Shown: in pieces, positions 26,848-36,298 of the stretch
How positions within the stretch are numbered: position 1 is the first letter of the stretch
Layout: each line of letters opens with the position of its first letter
DNA from: Candidatus Scalindua sp.
GTDB lineage: Bacteria > Planctomycetota > Brocadiia > Brocadiales > Scalinduaceae
Reading direction: 5' to 3'
DNA length: 64,000 bases
NCBI GenBank assembly: GCA_031316155.1
Contig: JALDRB010000005.1
Span: 186,001-250,000 of the forward strand
The notes under the pieces: generated by a model
What the model saw: the letters and a program-made list of their open reading frames with translations, nothing else
Told to the model about the DNA's origin: nothing
The model's database searches: none
Position numbers and translations under genes: made by a program

Positions 26848-27082
26848 ATAACTCTTTTTTGACCTTAGTGAAACTCATGCTCTCTTTTTCAAAAACGCAA
26901 TATCATATAATCATATTATAAAAAGTCAAAACCAATTATACCTGATTGTTCTTCATTTTGGTTAATAAAAACACCTCCTTGTACTATAAAAATGAATCTA
27001 TTGGTAATGGATACTGTAGCACTATTTCGTATACGCTGCTGCGGTAAAATGAAAGATGAAAACGGTAAATTATGACAGTAAC

Positions 27083-27112
27083 AAAAAAAGGTTGTTTCCG
27101 ATTGAAACAACC
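27083..27112 (-). terminator. Rho-independent terminator after pyrF
   Basis: Arms GGTTGTTTC (27090-27098) and GAAACAACC (27104-27112) pair perfectly around a 5-base loop. On the minus strand the stem is followed by seven Ts (27083-27089). Placed 20 bases past the pyrF stop. Confidence 0.85.
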
Positions 27113-27131
27113 CTGAGAGAAGTGAGCAATG

Positions 27132-28085
27132 TTATCTCTTTTCCCGGACTTCTCTTACCACATCTGTTAATTCTTTGTTCATGGTAATAATAGCCTGCTC
27201 CACCGCATCTTCCCAGTGCTTCATTCCGTAATTCTCTTTCCAGGTTTCTTGGGTATAAGCGTATATTATTCCTCGTGAAGAGTTAACTATTGCTCCATAG
27301 CCATCATTATTAAAACAGTTTGCGAGATCCTCTACACGCCCCCCCTGAGCGCCATAACCCGGCACAAGAAAATATGCGTTTGGCATAAGAGCCCTGAGAA
27401 CATGAATCATTTCCGGATTTGTTGGCGCAACCACGGCACCTATCAGGCTATACCCGCTTTTTTCTATTAAGTCTTTTCCCCATGTATTTACATAATCTGC
27501 AACTATTTCATGGACATGACTCTTTTCACATGTTAAATCCTGAATTTCTTTCGAAGAGGGATTGGAAGTTTTAACAAGAATAAACACCCCTTTACCACAC
27601 TGCTTTGCTAGCTTTGTGAAGGGAAGGATGCTGTCAGATCCCAGATAAGGATTAAGGGTAACGGCATCGACTTCAAAGGCTGTTTCCTGCATGCCTCGAA
27701 ACCTGATAGTTCCTAAATGCGCAGCAGCATATGCTTCAGCGGTATGAGCGACATCCCCTCTTTTAATGTCCCCAATTACGAGTAAGCCCTTTTTTTTAGC
27801 ATATTTTATTGAGTCAGCATATGCCTTAACCCCCCAGAATCCGAACAGTTCATAAAATGCTATTTGAAGCTTAAGAACTCCCACATATGGATGAACGATA
27901 TCGATTATTTGCCTGTTAAATTCCGTTACTGCCCTTGCAGCATTCCGCAACAAACCTCCCTTCTTCCGAAAGGCCGTCTTGAGAATCTCATCAGGGATAA
28001 GCTCAAGTTGGGGGTCAAGGCCAACGACAGAACAACTCCGCTTTTCCTCGATGTTTTTTAATAATTGGTCAATGAAGTTTTCCAC
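27132..28085 (-). CDS. pyrF: Orotidine 5'-phosphate decarboxylase (type 2)
   Basis: 317 residues, the long bacterial type. SVVGLDPQLELIP opens the barrel, the catalytic motif is VIGDIKRGDVAHTAEAY, and VTLNPYLGSDSILPF and FLVPGYGAQGG close it. It decarboxylates OMP to UMP in pyrimidine synthesis. Its own terminator follows, so it is probably monocistronic. Confidence 0.93.
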   Translation of the reverse strand: MENFIDQLLKNIEEKRSCSVVGLDPQLELIPDEILKTAFRKKGGLLRNAARAVTEFNRQIIDIVHPYVGVLKLQIAFYELFGFWGVKAYADSIKYAKKKGLLVIGDIKRGDVAHTAEAYAAAHLGTIRFRGMQETAFEVDAVTLNPYLGSDSILPFTKLAKQCGKGVFILVKTSNPSSKEIQDLTCEKSHVHEIVADYVNTWGKDLIEKSGYSLIGAVVAPTNPEMIHVLRALMPNAYFLVPGYGAQGGRVEDLANCFNNDGYGAIVNSSRGIIYAYTQETWKENYGMKHWEDAVEQAIITMNKELTDVVREVREKR

Positions 28086-28086
28086 A

Positions 28087-28200
28087 AGTTAGACCATCCT
28101 AGCTAACTTTTCCAAATCCCTAAAACTGCCGTCCATGGCAGTTTTTACGGTCTTTTGAACTTGCGCCTTCAGCGCAAAAAATAAGGAAATATTGATTTCC
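28087..28200 (+). repeat. Dispersed intergenic repeat, copy 2
   Basis: Starts AGTTAGACCATCC, just before the pyrF start codon, and shares GGCAGTTTTTACGGTC, TTTTGAACTTGCGCC and ATAAGGAAATATTGA with 17293-17440. It would lie in the pyrF upstream region. Confidence 0.75.
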
Positions 28201-28302
28201 CTATGTGTCAAGATAATAGCGAAAATTTCGGAAGTTTTTGAAATATCATACCATGAAAAAATTGTTGGATTTTGATAAAAGATTACGTCCCACCTTAATA
28301 TA

Positions 28303-28347
28303 TTTTAATAAATATTTTGACCAAATTTGGCAAAATATTTATTAAAA
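28303..28347. repeat. 45-base near-perfect palindrome
   Basis: Arms 28303-28319 and 28331-28347 are perfect 17-base inverted copies (TTTTAATAAATATTTTG and its complement). The centre contains CCAAATTTGG, itself a perfect palindrome. Very AT-rich. It lies in the 28086-28557 gap upstream of pyrF and downstream of the trpG-like gene. Confidence 0.8.
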
Positions 28348-28368
28348 GCGTTTTTCATGTATCTGACA

Positions 28369-28425
28369 AGCACCAAATAGCAAGTTCCAAATAACAAACA
28401 AATCACAAGGAACAAATCCAAAATT
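28369..28425. repeat. AAGCACCAAAT...AAATAACAAACAAAT repeat
   Basis: This A-rich stretch (CAAGCACCAAATAGC, then CCAAATAACAAACAAATC) recurs in reverse orientation at about 31300-31350 (ATTTGTTTGTTATTTGG, TTTGGTGCTTG). It is a dispersed intergenic repeat with no coding potential. Confidence 0.6.
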
Positions 28426-28557
28426 CTAAATATACTGGTTTGATAATTTGAACATTGTAATTTGAAATTTATTAACCCCTGCTTGGTTCTGGCTTGCCTA
28501 GGTTAGGGTCTCTTCTCCACAGCGAAATACCAAACATTATCAACACATGTGGCCGCC

Positions 28558-29124
28558 TTAATGAGAATCCAGAAAGTTCTTCATTAACTTTTCACCCTCT
28601 ACCGTTAAAAAAGATTCCGGATGGAATTGTACGCCTTCCAATGCTATCTCTTTATGCCTTATACCCATTATTTCGTCTTTATCCGCATATGCCGTAATTT
28701 CAAAGCAGTCAGGCAACGTCTCAATTTTGACAATGAGAGAGTGATAACGTGTAGCTTCGAATGGATTTGCCAGGCCCCTGAACACAGATTTGTTATCATG
28801 ATATATCAAAGATGTCTTGCCATGCATTATCCTTTTAGCCCTGATAACCTCTGCACCATAGGTATAGGCAATACATTGATGTCCCAAACATACACCAAGG
28901 ATTGGAATTTTACCCGCAAAAGCCTTGATAACCGCATTTGATATACCTCCCTCTTTCGGTGTACAGGGCCCGGGAGAAATTATTATATGGCTCAGGTCTT
29001 TCTTTTCGATTTCAGGAAGCGTAATTTTATCGTTCCTCACCACTTCAATGTCTGCACCCAGTGCTCCAATTTGCTGTACGAGATTATAGGTAAAAGAATC
29101 ATAATTATCTATTATCAGTATCAT
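28558..29124 (-). CDS. Anthranilate/aminodeoxychorismate synthase glutamine amidotransferase
   Basis: 188 residues from ATG 29124 ([17 protein letters not shown]); an upstream in-frame start adds 12 atypical residues. PGPCTPKE at 51-58, the nucleophile elbow GVCLGHQ with Cys79, and VQFHPES near the end form the class I amidotransferase triad. It supplies ammonia to TrpE or PabB. No large subunit is adjacent, so tryptophan versus folate use cannot be decided. Confidence 0.9.
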   Translation of the reverse strand: MILIIDNYDSFTYNLVQQIGALGADIEVVRNDKITLPEIEKKDLSHIIISPGPCTPKEGGISNAVIKAFAGKIPILGVCLGHQCIAYTYGAEVIRAKRIMHGKTSLIYHDNKSVFRGLANPFEATRYHSLIVKIETLPDCFEITAYADKDEIMGIRHKEIALEGVQFHPESFLTVEGEKLMKNFLDSH

Positions 29125-29181
29125 TGGAATACCTTTTCCATTCTTATAGAGCTTTCTCAAATAGTATCAAGTCGCCATATT

Positions 29182-29376
29182 CTAAACTAAAACCGATTTG
29201 GTTTTCGGTTTTACCCGTCCCCGCCAGAATGAGTATCGGGCTGGCGAACGGCTGACAGGCCGGGCGGGCTGGAAACCAAATCCTGGTGAAGGTATCCCCG
29301 GACAAAAAGCGCCGAGGACTTTACTCGCTCAATTTTATCTCGGATTTTATTCGAAAACCATTATGAGATGAGTATA
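29182..29376 (+). repeat. MITE-like repeat, copy 5, with nested GC-rich insert
   Basis: TAAACTAAAACCG to ATGAGTATA. Within it, after CGGTTTTACC, is a 50-60 base insert (CGCCAGAATGAGTATCGGGC ... GGCCGGGCGGGC), absent from copies 2-4. The insert resembles the one in copy 1 and the REP-like sequences at 52-58 kb. Confidence 0.85.
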
Positions 29377-29440
29377 AACTGATAAGCGGATTGATGCAAG
29401 TATTTAAGGCTAAAAAATTCCCAGGAAAAATACCTCTCCG

Positions 29441-29468
29441 TTGACAAGCTGAAATAGTTCCTTACAAT
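29441..29468 (+). promoter_or_regulatory. Candidate promoter for the radical SAM gene
   Basis: TTGACA at 29441-29446 and TACAAT at 29463-29468 with a 16-base spacer, about 200 bases before the gene at 29673. Pattern-only evidence; the intervening 29469-29672 holds no other feature I can support. Confidence 0.3.
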
Positions 29469-29672
29469 AAATAATAAATGTTAGATCAATGCAGTAACTG
29501 TAATGCATTACTAGTTAATGCCGTGGTATTTATCATATTCGTGCAGAAACTGCGGAGCATATGATGGAGATCATCATATTAAATAACTCATGAAAGAATC
29601 AATCTACAACAATTTCATATCTAATACGTTCCATCGGACGCTGCCAAGCCGCTCTGCTGAACTCTAACGGTG

Positions 29673-30566
29673 ATGACAACGAAATATCGTACAATAAATG
29701 AGAACGAGTTCAAAAACAGATTGCAGTGCGCTTATAAGATTATGGAGTGCTGCGAATTATGCCCGAGAATGTGCAGGATCAATCGATTAAAGGATGAAAA
29801 AGGGTTTTGTGGCACAGGTTTAAAGTCCGTTGTTTCGTCAGCGTGTCCACACTTCGGCGAAGAATCAGTGCTGGTAGGCAATGGCGGGTCCGGAACCATA
29901 TTCTTTTCAGGTTGCAATTTGGGCTGCGTATTTTGCCAGAATTATGACATCAGTCAGCTTCATTATGGTAAAGAGATTGAGATAGACGATCTTGTAAGCA
30001 TGATGTTACAACTGCAAAATCGAGGCTGTATCAATATTAATCTTGTAACACCAACACACGTAGTACCACATATCATAGAATCTGTTCACTATGCACGGAC
30101 GAAGGGTCTTATCGTGCCTACAGTTTACAACTGCGGAGGTTACGAATCGGTGGAAACACTGAAACTTCTGGAAGGAATAATAGACATCTACATGCCTGAT
30201 ACCAAATATATGAATCCAACCTCTTCAAAGAGATACACCCTTGCTGAGAACTATCCTGACGTTATGAAGCAAGCTTTGCTGGAGATGCATAAACAGGTTG
30301 GAGATCTGGAGATCCGGGACGGTCACGCAACCAGAGGACTCCTGGTTCGTCATCTCATAATGCCAAACCGTGTTGCGGAGAGTAAAGACATAATAGATTT
30401 CCTTGCACATAAGATCTCAAAAAACACATTTATCAATATTATGGAACAATACCGATCTGTCTTCAAGGCTAACCGTTTTCCTGAAATAAACAGACGTATA
30501 ACCTTGAAAGAATATCAGGAAGTTACACTCTATGCAAAAGAACTGGGGCTGAGGCTTGCCGATTAA
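29673..30566 (+). CDS. PflA-like radical SAM protein (COG1313 type)
   Basis: 297 residues from ATG 29673; a GTG lies one codon earlier. An N-terminal cysteine cluster CELCPRMCRINR...GFCGTG precedes the radical SAM motif FFSGCNLGCVFCQNYDIS (CxxxCxxC), then NINLVTPTHVVPHI, NCGGYESVE and IYMPDTKY. This is the COG1313 family, distinct from the AmrS protein at the left edge. Its substrate is unknown. It converges with the lipoprotein gene, sharing 4 bases at the stops. Confidence 0.85.
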   Translation: MTTKYRTINENEFKNRLQCAYKIMECCELCPRMCRINRLKDEKGFCGTGLKSVVSSACPHFGEESVLVGNGGSGTIFFSGCNLGCVFCQNYDISQLHYGKEIEIDDLVSMMLQLQNRGCININLVTPTHVVPHIIESVHYARTKGLIVPTVYNCGGYESVETLKLLEGIIDIYMPDTKYMNPTSSKRYTLAENYPDVMKQALLEMHKQVGDLEIRDGHATRGLLVRHLIMPNRVAESKDIIDFLAHKISKNTFINIMEQYRSVFKANRFPEINRRITLKEYQEVTLYAKELGLRLAD

Positions 30567-30904
30567 GGCGTTGTTTCTGCCTCACCCTCCGTTATGTTTT
30601 CTTTAAGATCATCCTTAACTTCTTCCGGAGCTTTTTCCGTTACGCTTTTCTGAGAGGTTTTTTGCTTCATCGCCTTTACCTTTGCGCTTTCCTGTAACTT
30701 CTTCATCCTTTTTATATCTTGATATTCCAATTCGTCTTTAAGTTCGTCAGTAAGCGTTTCGGGACTGGTCTTACTGTCCGGCATGGTATTTACCGGAGTC
30801 CATTTAAATATCGTTGTTGTACCTTGGGACCCGCATCCCAAAGTGGCCAGCATTGCTAAAAATACAATCATATTTAACAAGACAAAGTGTTTATGTGATA
30901 CCAC
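30563..30904 (-). CDS. Small lipoprotein of unknown function
   Basis: 113 residues. The signal peptide ends at lipobox LATLGC (Cys24), giving a membrane-anchored lipoprotein. The mature part is highly charged, Lys/Glu-rich and probably helical (LTDELKDELEYQDIKRMKKLQES). A GGAGG is 5-10 bases upstream of the start. No family recognised. It ends within the stop codon region of the convergent radical SAM gene. Confidence 0.6.
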   Translation of the reverse strand: MVSHKHFVLLNMIVFLAMLATLGCGSQGTTTIFKWTPVNTMPDSKTSPETLTDELKDELEYQDIKRMKKLQESAKVKAMKQKTSQKSVTEKAPEEVKDDLKENITEGEAETTP

Positions 30905-31409
30905 AAGATGTCCTCCTTTTGAACTTAGCTCCCAACGTCGCTAACTTCTTGTTTTTACCCGTCCGGGACGGGTTTCGCAAATTAATATAATAACTAGTAC
31001 CTGACCTCTACTAACCAGAACCAAACAGGAGTTAATAAATTACAAATCTCAATTCACAAACTACAAACAAATTACAAACTCCAATGTAGGAAATGATAAA
31101 CTACTTTATTCTCTGTTATAAATAGTGCTTGAGAATTTTTTATACTATAAAGACAAACATTTTTGGAAAACTGGAATGCTCGCCCTGTTAAACATATATC
31201 CTGGCATTTAAATTTGTCTTTATGCAAAATTTGCCTTTTGTAAGTTGTTGTAATGACATTATCCAAAATCATTTAACAGGGTAAATACATTTTGAACTTT
31301 ATTCATTGGAATTTGTTTGTTATTTGGATTTTATTGTTTGGTGCTTGCCCGCCCGTGCCGGTTCGGACGGGGGGTGGCACAACTCTTCCAAACACAACAC
31401 GCAATTCTA
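30905..31409. repeat. Intergenic stretch with GC-rich and A-rich repeats
   Basis: About 500 bases without a convincing gene. CCCGTCCGGGACGGG at about 30958-30972 is a perfect hairpin. The A-rich repeat lies at about 31300-31350, joined directly to GCCCGCCCGTGCCGG and GGTGGCACAACTCTTCC (31346-31390), a short form of the REP-like family at 52-58 kb. A 66-codon minus frame at 31072-31272 has no recognisable features. Confidence 0.55.
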
Positions 31410-32468
31410 TTATTCTTGAAAACGCAGAATAACACTCCTGACTTTTTCGGTAGTCGGGTCATTGATTATTCCATTTTCCGTTATAATGGCCTTTATATTC
31501 TCAGCGGGTGTAACATCAAAGGCGGGATTGTATACCTTAATGCTTTCCGGAGCAATTCTCTTCCCCTGAATATGAGTTACTTCCTCGGGGTCCCTCTCCT
31601 CAATAGGAATTTCTTTACCGGATGCCAGACTGAGATCAAAGGTTGAAGCAGGTGCGGCAACGTAAAAGGGGATACCATGTGCTTTTGCGGCTATCGAAAG
31701 ACCATAGGTGCCAATCTTATTTGCAGCATCTCCATTAGCAGCAATTCTATCAGCACCGACAATGACACAGTCGACTTTTTTTTCTCTCATGGTGTGAGCG
31801 GCCATGTTATCACATATCAAGGTAACATCAATACCGGCATTCTTGAGTTCCCATGCTGTGAGCCTGGAGCCCTGGAGTAGAGGCCGGGTCTCATCAGCAT
31901 ATACATGCACGGTTTTACCCTTTTCAGTTGCTGCAAAAATCAATGCCAGCGCTGTACCGAAGTAACCGGTGGCTAACCCCCCCGCATTACAATGGGTCAG
32001 GACACTATCTCCTTTCTTTATGAGCGATTGCCCATTTTCTCCTATCTTGCGACATATCTCTTTATCTTCTTCAAGGATTATTTTGGCTTCATCGAGCAGG
32101 ATATTTTTTATCTCTTCGACCGGTTTATGGCTGTTTTTTAAGGCCGTATCTTCCATCCTCTTCAAACCCCAGAACAGATTCACCGCTGTCGGCCTGGAAG
32201 AAGCCAGATATGATGTGGTTTCTTTCAGATCCTTCATGAATTCTTCAAAATCTTTTGATTTTTTTTTCCCGATACCCAATACTGTACCCATTGCGGCTGC
32301 AATTCCTATTGCGGGTGCTCCTCTGACCATTAAGGTCTTAATTGCATGATATATCTCTTTTAAATCATTGCAGAAGACATATTTCAGTTCATCAGGCAGC
32401 AGTGTCTGATCTATGATCTTTATCTTCCCGTCAATACCACCAATCCATTCTATCGTTGCTATTGGCAC
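31410..32468 (-). CDS. mtnA: S-methyl-5-thioribose-1-phosphate isomerase
   Basis: 352 residues, normal for MtnA. Key motifs: MVRGAPAIGIAAA, LTHCNAGGLATGYFGTA (catalytic Cys region), ETRPLLQGSRLTAWEL and VIVGADRIAANGDAANKIGT (catalytic Asp). It converts MTR-1-P to MTRu-1-P in methionine salvage, and relatives process 5-deoxyribose-1-P from 5'-deoxyadenosine, a product of radical SAM enzymes. No other mtn gene is near. The gene upstream is the HpnG-like nucleosidase. Confidence 0.92.
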   Translation of the reverse strand: MPIATIEWIGGIDGKIKIIDQTLLPDELKYVFCNDLKEIYHAIKTLMVRGAPAIGIAAAMGTVLGIGKKKSKDFEEFMKDLKETTSYLASSRPTAVNLFWGLKRMEDTALKNSHKPVEEIKNILLDEAKIILEEDKEICRKIGENGQSLIKKGDSVLTHCNAGGLATGYFGTALALIFAATEKGKTVHVYADETRPLLQGSRLTAWELKNAGIDVTLICDNMAAHTMREKKVDCVIVGADRIAANGDAANKIGTYGLSIAAKAHGIPFYVAAPASTFDLSLASGKEIPIEERDPEEVTHIQGKRIAPESIKVYNPAFDVTPAENIKAIITENGIINDPTTEKVRSVILRFQE

Positions 32469-32645
32469 AAAAACCTCCTTTGAGAAGTCAGCTCAATACC
32501 CGCCCATACTTGTTCTGGTAGGTATTCGGCAACCTCTTATTTTTTTTTACGAAAATGTTAGAAAAATAATCTATTGAAGACAACCTCAATACAGACTGTC
32601 AGGTTCGGTAAAAAAACATAGCAGCATGTTATTGCAACCCCTTAC

Positions 32646-33443
32646 TTATGAAGAGTTGGTCGGTGTTACCATTTTTTCATACAGAAGGGGGAGAAATTGT
32701 AACAGGAAAACAGATAAAATCCTTGTTGCCGTCTTCGTCTGTTTATTCAAGCGTTTTAGATTGGCTAACTGCTGAGGGTTCTTCAGGATATTTATTGCTA
32801 AATGAGAAATTTTGACCTTCCCTGTATCAGTTATCAGGTTATCATAATCAATTTCGAGATCATCATCTACATCATCCGAGACTGAACGTATCACCACAAA
32901 ATCGATGCCATTTGCATGAGCTACTTCTGCTATTGCGGCACTCTCCATATCTACGGAGATAAATGATGTACTGCGCCCAATCTCTCTTTTTGTGGCGGCT
33001 CCTCCTATTACCGTATCCACGGTAAGCACATCACCATTATGTGATCTCAACTCTAATCTATTACTGAGTTGTACAGCCAGTTGAACAAGTTCTCCTGTAC
33101 AGGAAAGAGTCGATTCCAGAGGCAACCTTTCTCCCTCAAAGCCACTTTGCTTACAATAACAGACGTTCTCTCCGATTATCAGATCACCAACATGAATTCC
33201 CTCTCTTATGCCACCCGCAACACCGGAAGAGATCAACGTGGTAATTTTCAAGGTCTGCAACAGGTAATTGGTCGCTTTAACGGCATTACTTCTGCCGATA
33301 CCTGTCTGGACAAAGATTACCGGCAGACCATTAAGGTCTGCCTGATGAAAAATCGATTTCTCAAAATTAAACTTTTTTGTGATATTCACCCGGGAAATGA
33401 GAGGGTTTATTTCCTGCGGCAACGCACATAAGACGGCAATCAT
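32646..33443 (-). CDS. hpnG: HpnG-like adenosylhopane nucleosidase (PNP/MTAN superfamily)
   Basis: 265 residues. GIGRSNAVKATNYLL, LISSGVAGGIREGIHVGDLI and ISVDMESAAIAEVAHA are the phosphorylase-superfamily signatures. The first 215 residues make the catalytic domain; the last 45 are basic and hydrophobic. Alone, this could be an MTA/SAH or futalosine nucleosidase. Its divergent neighbour is a clear HpnH, and HpnG acts right after HpnH, removing adenine from adenosylhopane. That context decides the call. Confidence 0.75.
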   Translation of the reverse strand: MIAVLCALPQEINPLISRVNITKKFNFEKSIFHQADLNGLPVIFVQTGIGRSNAVKATNYLLQTLKITTLISSGVAGGIREGIHVGDLIIGENVCYCKQSGFEGERLPLESTLSCTGELVQLAVQLSNRLELRSHNGDVLTVDTVIGGAATKREIGRSTSFISVDMESAAIAEVAHANGIDFVVIRSVSDDVDDDLEIDYDNLITDTGKVKISHLAINILKNPQQLANLKRLNKQTKTATRILSVFLLQFLPLLYEKMVTPTNSS

Positions 33444-33636
33444 CTCCTCCTCCTCTTTTCCCCTTGACAGTTGGCGAGTATCCTATACTATATATAACTT
33501 GATACTATCATGAATAATGTATTTTCGGTTTCGGAAATCTAACATAACTCGATAGTTATGTCAAATTATTTCATCACAATTGAGACCATTATTAGCTCAA
33601 CGAAGTCAGCAAAGCAGACGGTAACTCCAATAAAAA

Positions 33637-34635
33637 ATGAGAGGCTCATTAAAGTTAACCTATTCTCTTTTTAAATATCTCATAAAAAACAAATTTTCAT
33701 TTGTTAAGCGTTTCCCGCTCGTATTAATGCTTGAGATTACCCATAAATGCAACCTTTCATGTGAAGGCTGTGGTAGAATTAGAGAATATAAAGACACTAT
33801 GGATAGAGTAATGAGTTTCGAGGAATGTATGTCCGTAGTGGATGAATGCCGTTCCCCTGTTATTACGATTACGGGTGGAGAACCCCTTTTACACCCTCAC
33901 ATTGACAAGATCATACACGGAGTACTTGAAAAGAAACGGTACATTTATCTCTGTACAAATGGCATCACCCTGGGCGATTCCCTGAAAAAATTCGATCCCG
34001 ATCCACGTTTCAACATTAACGTCCACCTGGATGGACTCGCCAAAACACATGATAGGGTTGTCGGTGCAAAAGGTGTTTTCCAAAAGGCTACAGATGCCAT
34101 TAAGAAGGCCAAACAATCAGGTTTTAAGGTCTGCACAAATACAACAATTTATAAAGATACCGATCCGCAGGAACTAGAGGAGTTATTTATACTTCTCACA
34201 AAAATGCATATTGATGGCATACTGGTTTCTCCGGGATTCAGTTTTGAAGACAATACAAACGATGTCTTTATCCAAAAAGAAGAATTCTACAACAAATTCA
34301 GTTTTATCTATGAACTATCAAAAAAATACAAAATCTTGAATACCCCCCTCTACCTGAAATTTTTAAAGGGAGAGAGAGATCTGATGTGCACACCATGGGG
34401 TAATCCAACGAGAAACTATCATGGATGGAAGAGCCCCTGCTATATGATCACAGAATCGCATTTCAGAACCTTCAGAGAATTTATGGATGGCACTGACTGG
34501 AACAAATTCGAGAGCGGAAAAGACCCCCGCTGTCGTAATTGCATGGTTCATTGCGGATTTGAACCTACCGTTGTATTAGAGACAGGAAAAAACTTCAGAG
34601 ACGTATATGAAATGTTGAGATGGAGTTTTAGTTAA
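33637..34635 (+). CDS. hpnH: Adenosyl-hopene transferase HpnH (radical SAM)
   Basis: 332 residues. The cluster motif is MLEITHKCNLSCEGCGRIRE, followed by ITGGEPLLHPHIDKI, YLCTNGI, NVHLDGLAKTHDRVVG and ILVSPGFSFE. The C-terminus has CTPWGNPTRNYHGWKSPCY, and CRNCMVHCGFEPTVVLE, both characteristic of HpnH. It adds a 5'-deoxyadenosyl radical to diploptene, starting the C35 hopanoid side chain. The gene is divergent from hpnG. The squalene-hopene cyclase is not in the window. Hopanoids are known from anammox planctomycetes, consistent with the suggested host. Confidence 0.92.
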   Translation: MRGSLKLTYSLFKYLIKNKFSFVKRFPLVLMLEITHKCNLSCEGCGRIREYKDTMDRVMSFEECMSVVDECRSPVITITGGEPLLHPHIDKIIHGVLEKKRYIYLCTNGITLGDSLKKFDPDPRFNINVHLDGLAKTHDRVVGAKGVFQKATDAIKKAKQSGFKVCTNTTIYKDTDPQELEELFILLTKMHIDGILVSPGFSFEDNTNDVFIQKEEFYNKFSFIYELSKKYKILNTPLYLKFLKGERDLMCTPWGNPTRNYHGWKSPCYMITESHFRTFREFMDGTDWNKFESGKDPRCRNCMVHCGFEPTVVLETGKNFRDVYEMLRWSFS

Positions 34636-34763
34636 TACCATCGTCATAAAAGATACCACATTCTATCATCAGATTATTTCACCCTCTGAAAAATAGTTTT
34701 CCCTCTTTTTCCAAAATTCTCTGTCAGCTGCGCAAAACCAAAACCCGAAAGGAGAAAAAGACA

Positions 34764-36224
34764 ATGAGAGACAAAAAGAAGAAACTGACCACCAATGCTG
34801 GCGCTCCCATATCCGACAACCAGAACGTGATAACTGCCGGATCTCGAGGTCCAATGTTACTTCAGGATGTTTGGTTTCTGGAAAAGCTTGCTCACTTCGA
34901 CAGGGAGGTCATCCCTGAGAGACGAATGCACGCCAAGGGATCCGGAGCCTATGGCACCTTTACCGTCGCCCACGATATCACCCGCTACACGAAAGCCAAG
35001 ATCTTCTCCGAAGTGGGCAAGAAGACCGAGCTTTTCACCCGTTTCTCCACGGTGGCCGGTGAACGAGGAGCGGCCGATGCCGAGCGCGATATCCGGGGCT
35101 TCGCGATCAAATTCTACACCGAGGAGGGGAACTGGGATCTGGTGGGCAATAACACGCCGGTATTCTTTCTGCGCGATCCGCTAAAATTTCCTGACCTGAA
35201 CCACGCCGTAAAGCGCGACCCCCGCACCAACATGCGCAGCGCCCGCAACAACTGGGACTTCTGGACTTCACTGCCGGAAGCTCTGCACCAGATCACCATC
35301 ACCATGAGCGATCGCGGAATACCCTTTTCCTACCGTCACATGCATGGCTTCGGCAGCCACACCTTCAGCATGATCAACGCGAGGAACGAACGGTTCTGGG
35401 TCAAGTTTCATCTGCACACTCAGCAGGGAATCAGGAACCTCACCGATGAGGAAGCGGAGGCCATTATCGCCAAATGCCGGGAAAGCCATCAACGCGATTT
35501 GTACGAGAGCATCGAAAAGGGAGACTTTCCGCGCTGGAAGATGTACATCCAGGTGATGGCGGAGAAGGATGCGGCCCATTGTCCCTATAACCCCTTCGAC
35601 CTGACCAAGGTCTGGTTCCATAAAGATTATCCACTCATCGAGGTGGGCGATCTCGAGCTCAATCACAACCCGGAGAACTACTTCGCCGAGGTTGAACAGT
35701 CGGCCTTTAACCCGGCCAGTGTCGTACCCGGCATCGGTTTTTCACCCGACAAGATGCTGCAGGGTCGCCTATTCTCATACGCCGACGCTCAGCGCTACCG
35801 GCTCGGCGTGAACCATCACCTGATCCCGGTCAACTCTTCCCGCTGCCCGTTTCACAGCTACCACCGAGACGGAGCTATGCGGGTCGACGGCAATCATGGC
35901 AGCACGCTGGGTTATGAGCCCAACAGTTCCGGCGAGTGGCAGGAGCAGCCGGATTTCTCAGAACCACCCCTAAGCCTGGAGGGAGCCGCCGACCACTGGA
36001 ATCATCGTGAGGACGAAGACTACTACTCCCAGCCCGGGAAACTCTTCCAACTGATGACAGCCGGGCAGCAGGAGGCGCTCTTCAGCAACACCGCCCGTGC
36101 AATGGGCGATGCTCCCGATGAAATCAAGATCCGTCACATCGTCAACTGCCTGAAAGCAGATCCTGCTTACGGTAAGGGGGTGGCAGAAGCACTTGGCATC
36201 CCGCTCAGTAAAGCCCCCCAGTGA
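34764..36224 (+). CDS. katA: Monofunctional haem catalase (small-subunit clade)
   Basis: 486 residues. Start region [13 protein letters not shown], catalytic His in [33 protein letters not shown], catalytic Asn in [12 protein letters not shown], and haem-ligand Tyr in [14 protein letters not shown]. All active-site residues of a small-subunit catalase are present. It disproportionates hydrogen peroxide in the cytosol. Base composition is strikingly GC-rich with G/C-ending codons, unlike the AT-rich genes on both sides, and AAAGGAGA precedes ATG 34764. The gene appears recently acquired; an attC-like site follows its stop. Confidence 0.97.
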   Translation: MRDKKKKLTTNAGAPISDNQNVITAGSRGPMLLQDVWFLEKLAHFDREVIPERRMHAKGSGAYGTFTVAHDITRYTKAKIFSEVGKKTELFTRFSTVAGERGAADAERDIRGFAIKFYTEEGNWDLVGNNTPVFFLRDPLKFPDLNHAVKRDPRTNMRSARNNWDFWTSLPEALHQITITMSDRGIPFSYRHMHGFGSHTFSMINARNERFWVKFHLHTQQGIRNLTDEEAEAIIAKCRESHQRDLYESIEKGDFPRWKMYIQVMAEKDAAHCPYNPFDLTKVWFHKDYPLIEVGDLELNHNPENYFAEVEQSAFNPASVVPGIGFSPDKMLQGRLFSYADAQRYRLGVNHHLIPVNSSRCPFHSYHRDGAMRVDGNHGSTLGYEPNSSGEWQEQPDFSEPPLSLEGAADHWNHREDEDYYSQPGKLFQLMTAGQQEALFSNTARAMGDAPDEIKIRHIVNCLKADPAYGKGVAEALGIPLSKAPQ

Positions 36225-36240
36225 CGCATAAGTCTGTCAG

Positions 36241-36298
36241 CTAACAATCGGTTGCAACAGACGGTGCCGGAGGGCCTCCGCTGAACCGATACGTTATA
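36241..36298 (+). other. attC-like palindromic site
   Basis: CTAACAATCGGTT at 36241-36253 and AACCGATACGTTAT at 36284-36297 are inverted copies with a small bulge, enclosing a GC-rich imperfect palindrome (GGAGGGCCTCCG). This is the layout of an integron cassette attC site, placed between a cassette-like gene and the next start. The R' box (CGTTATA) fits only roughly. No integrase or attI is in the window. Confidence 0.5.

Noticed and set aside
31373-31388. Sigma-54 promoter (TGGCAC...)
   Set aside because: The motif is part of the REP-like repeat family (TGGCACAACTCTTTC) and lacks the TTGC element at proper spacing.
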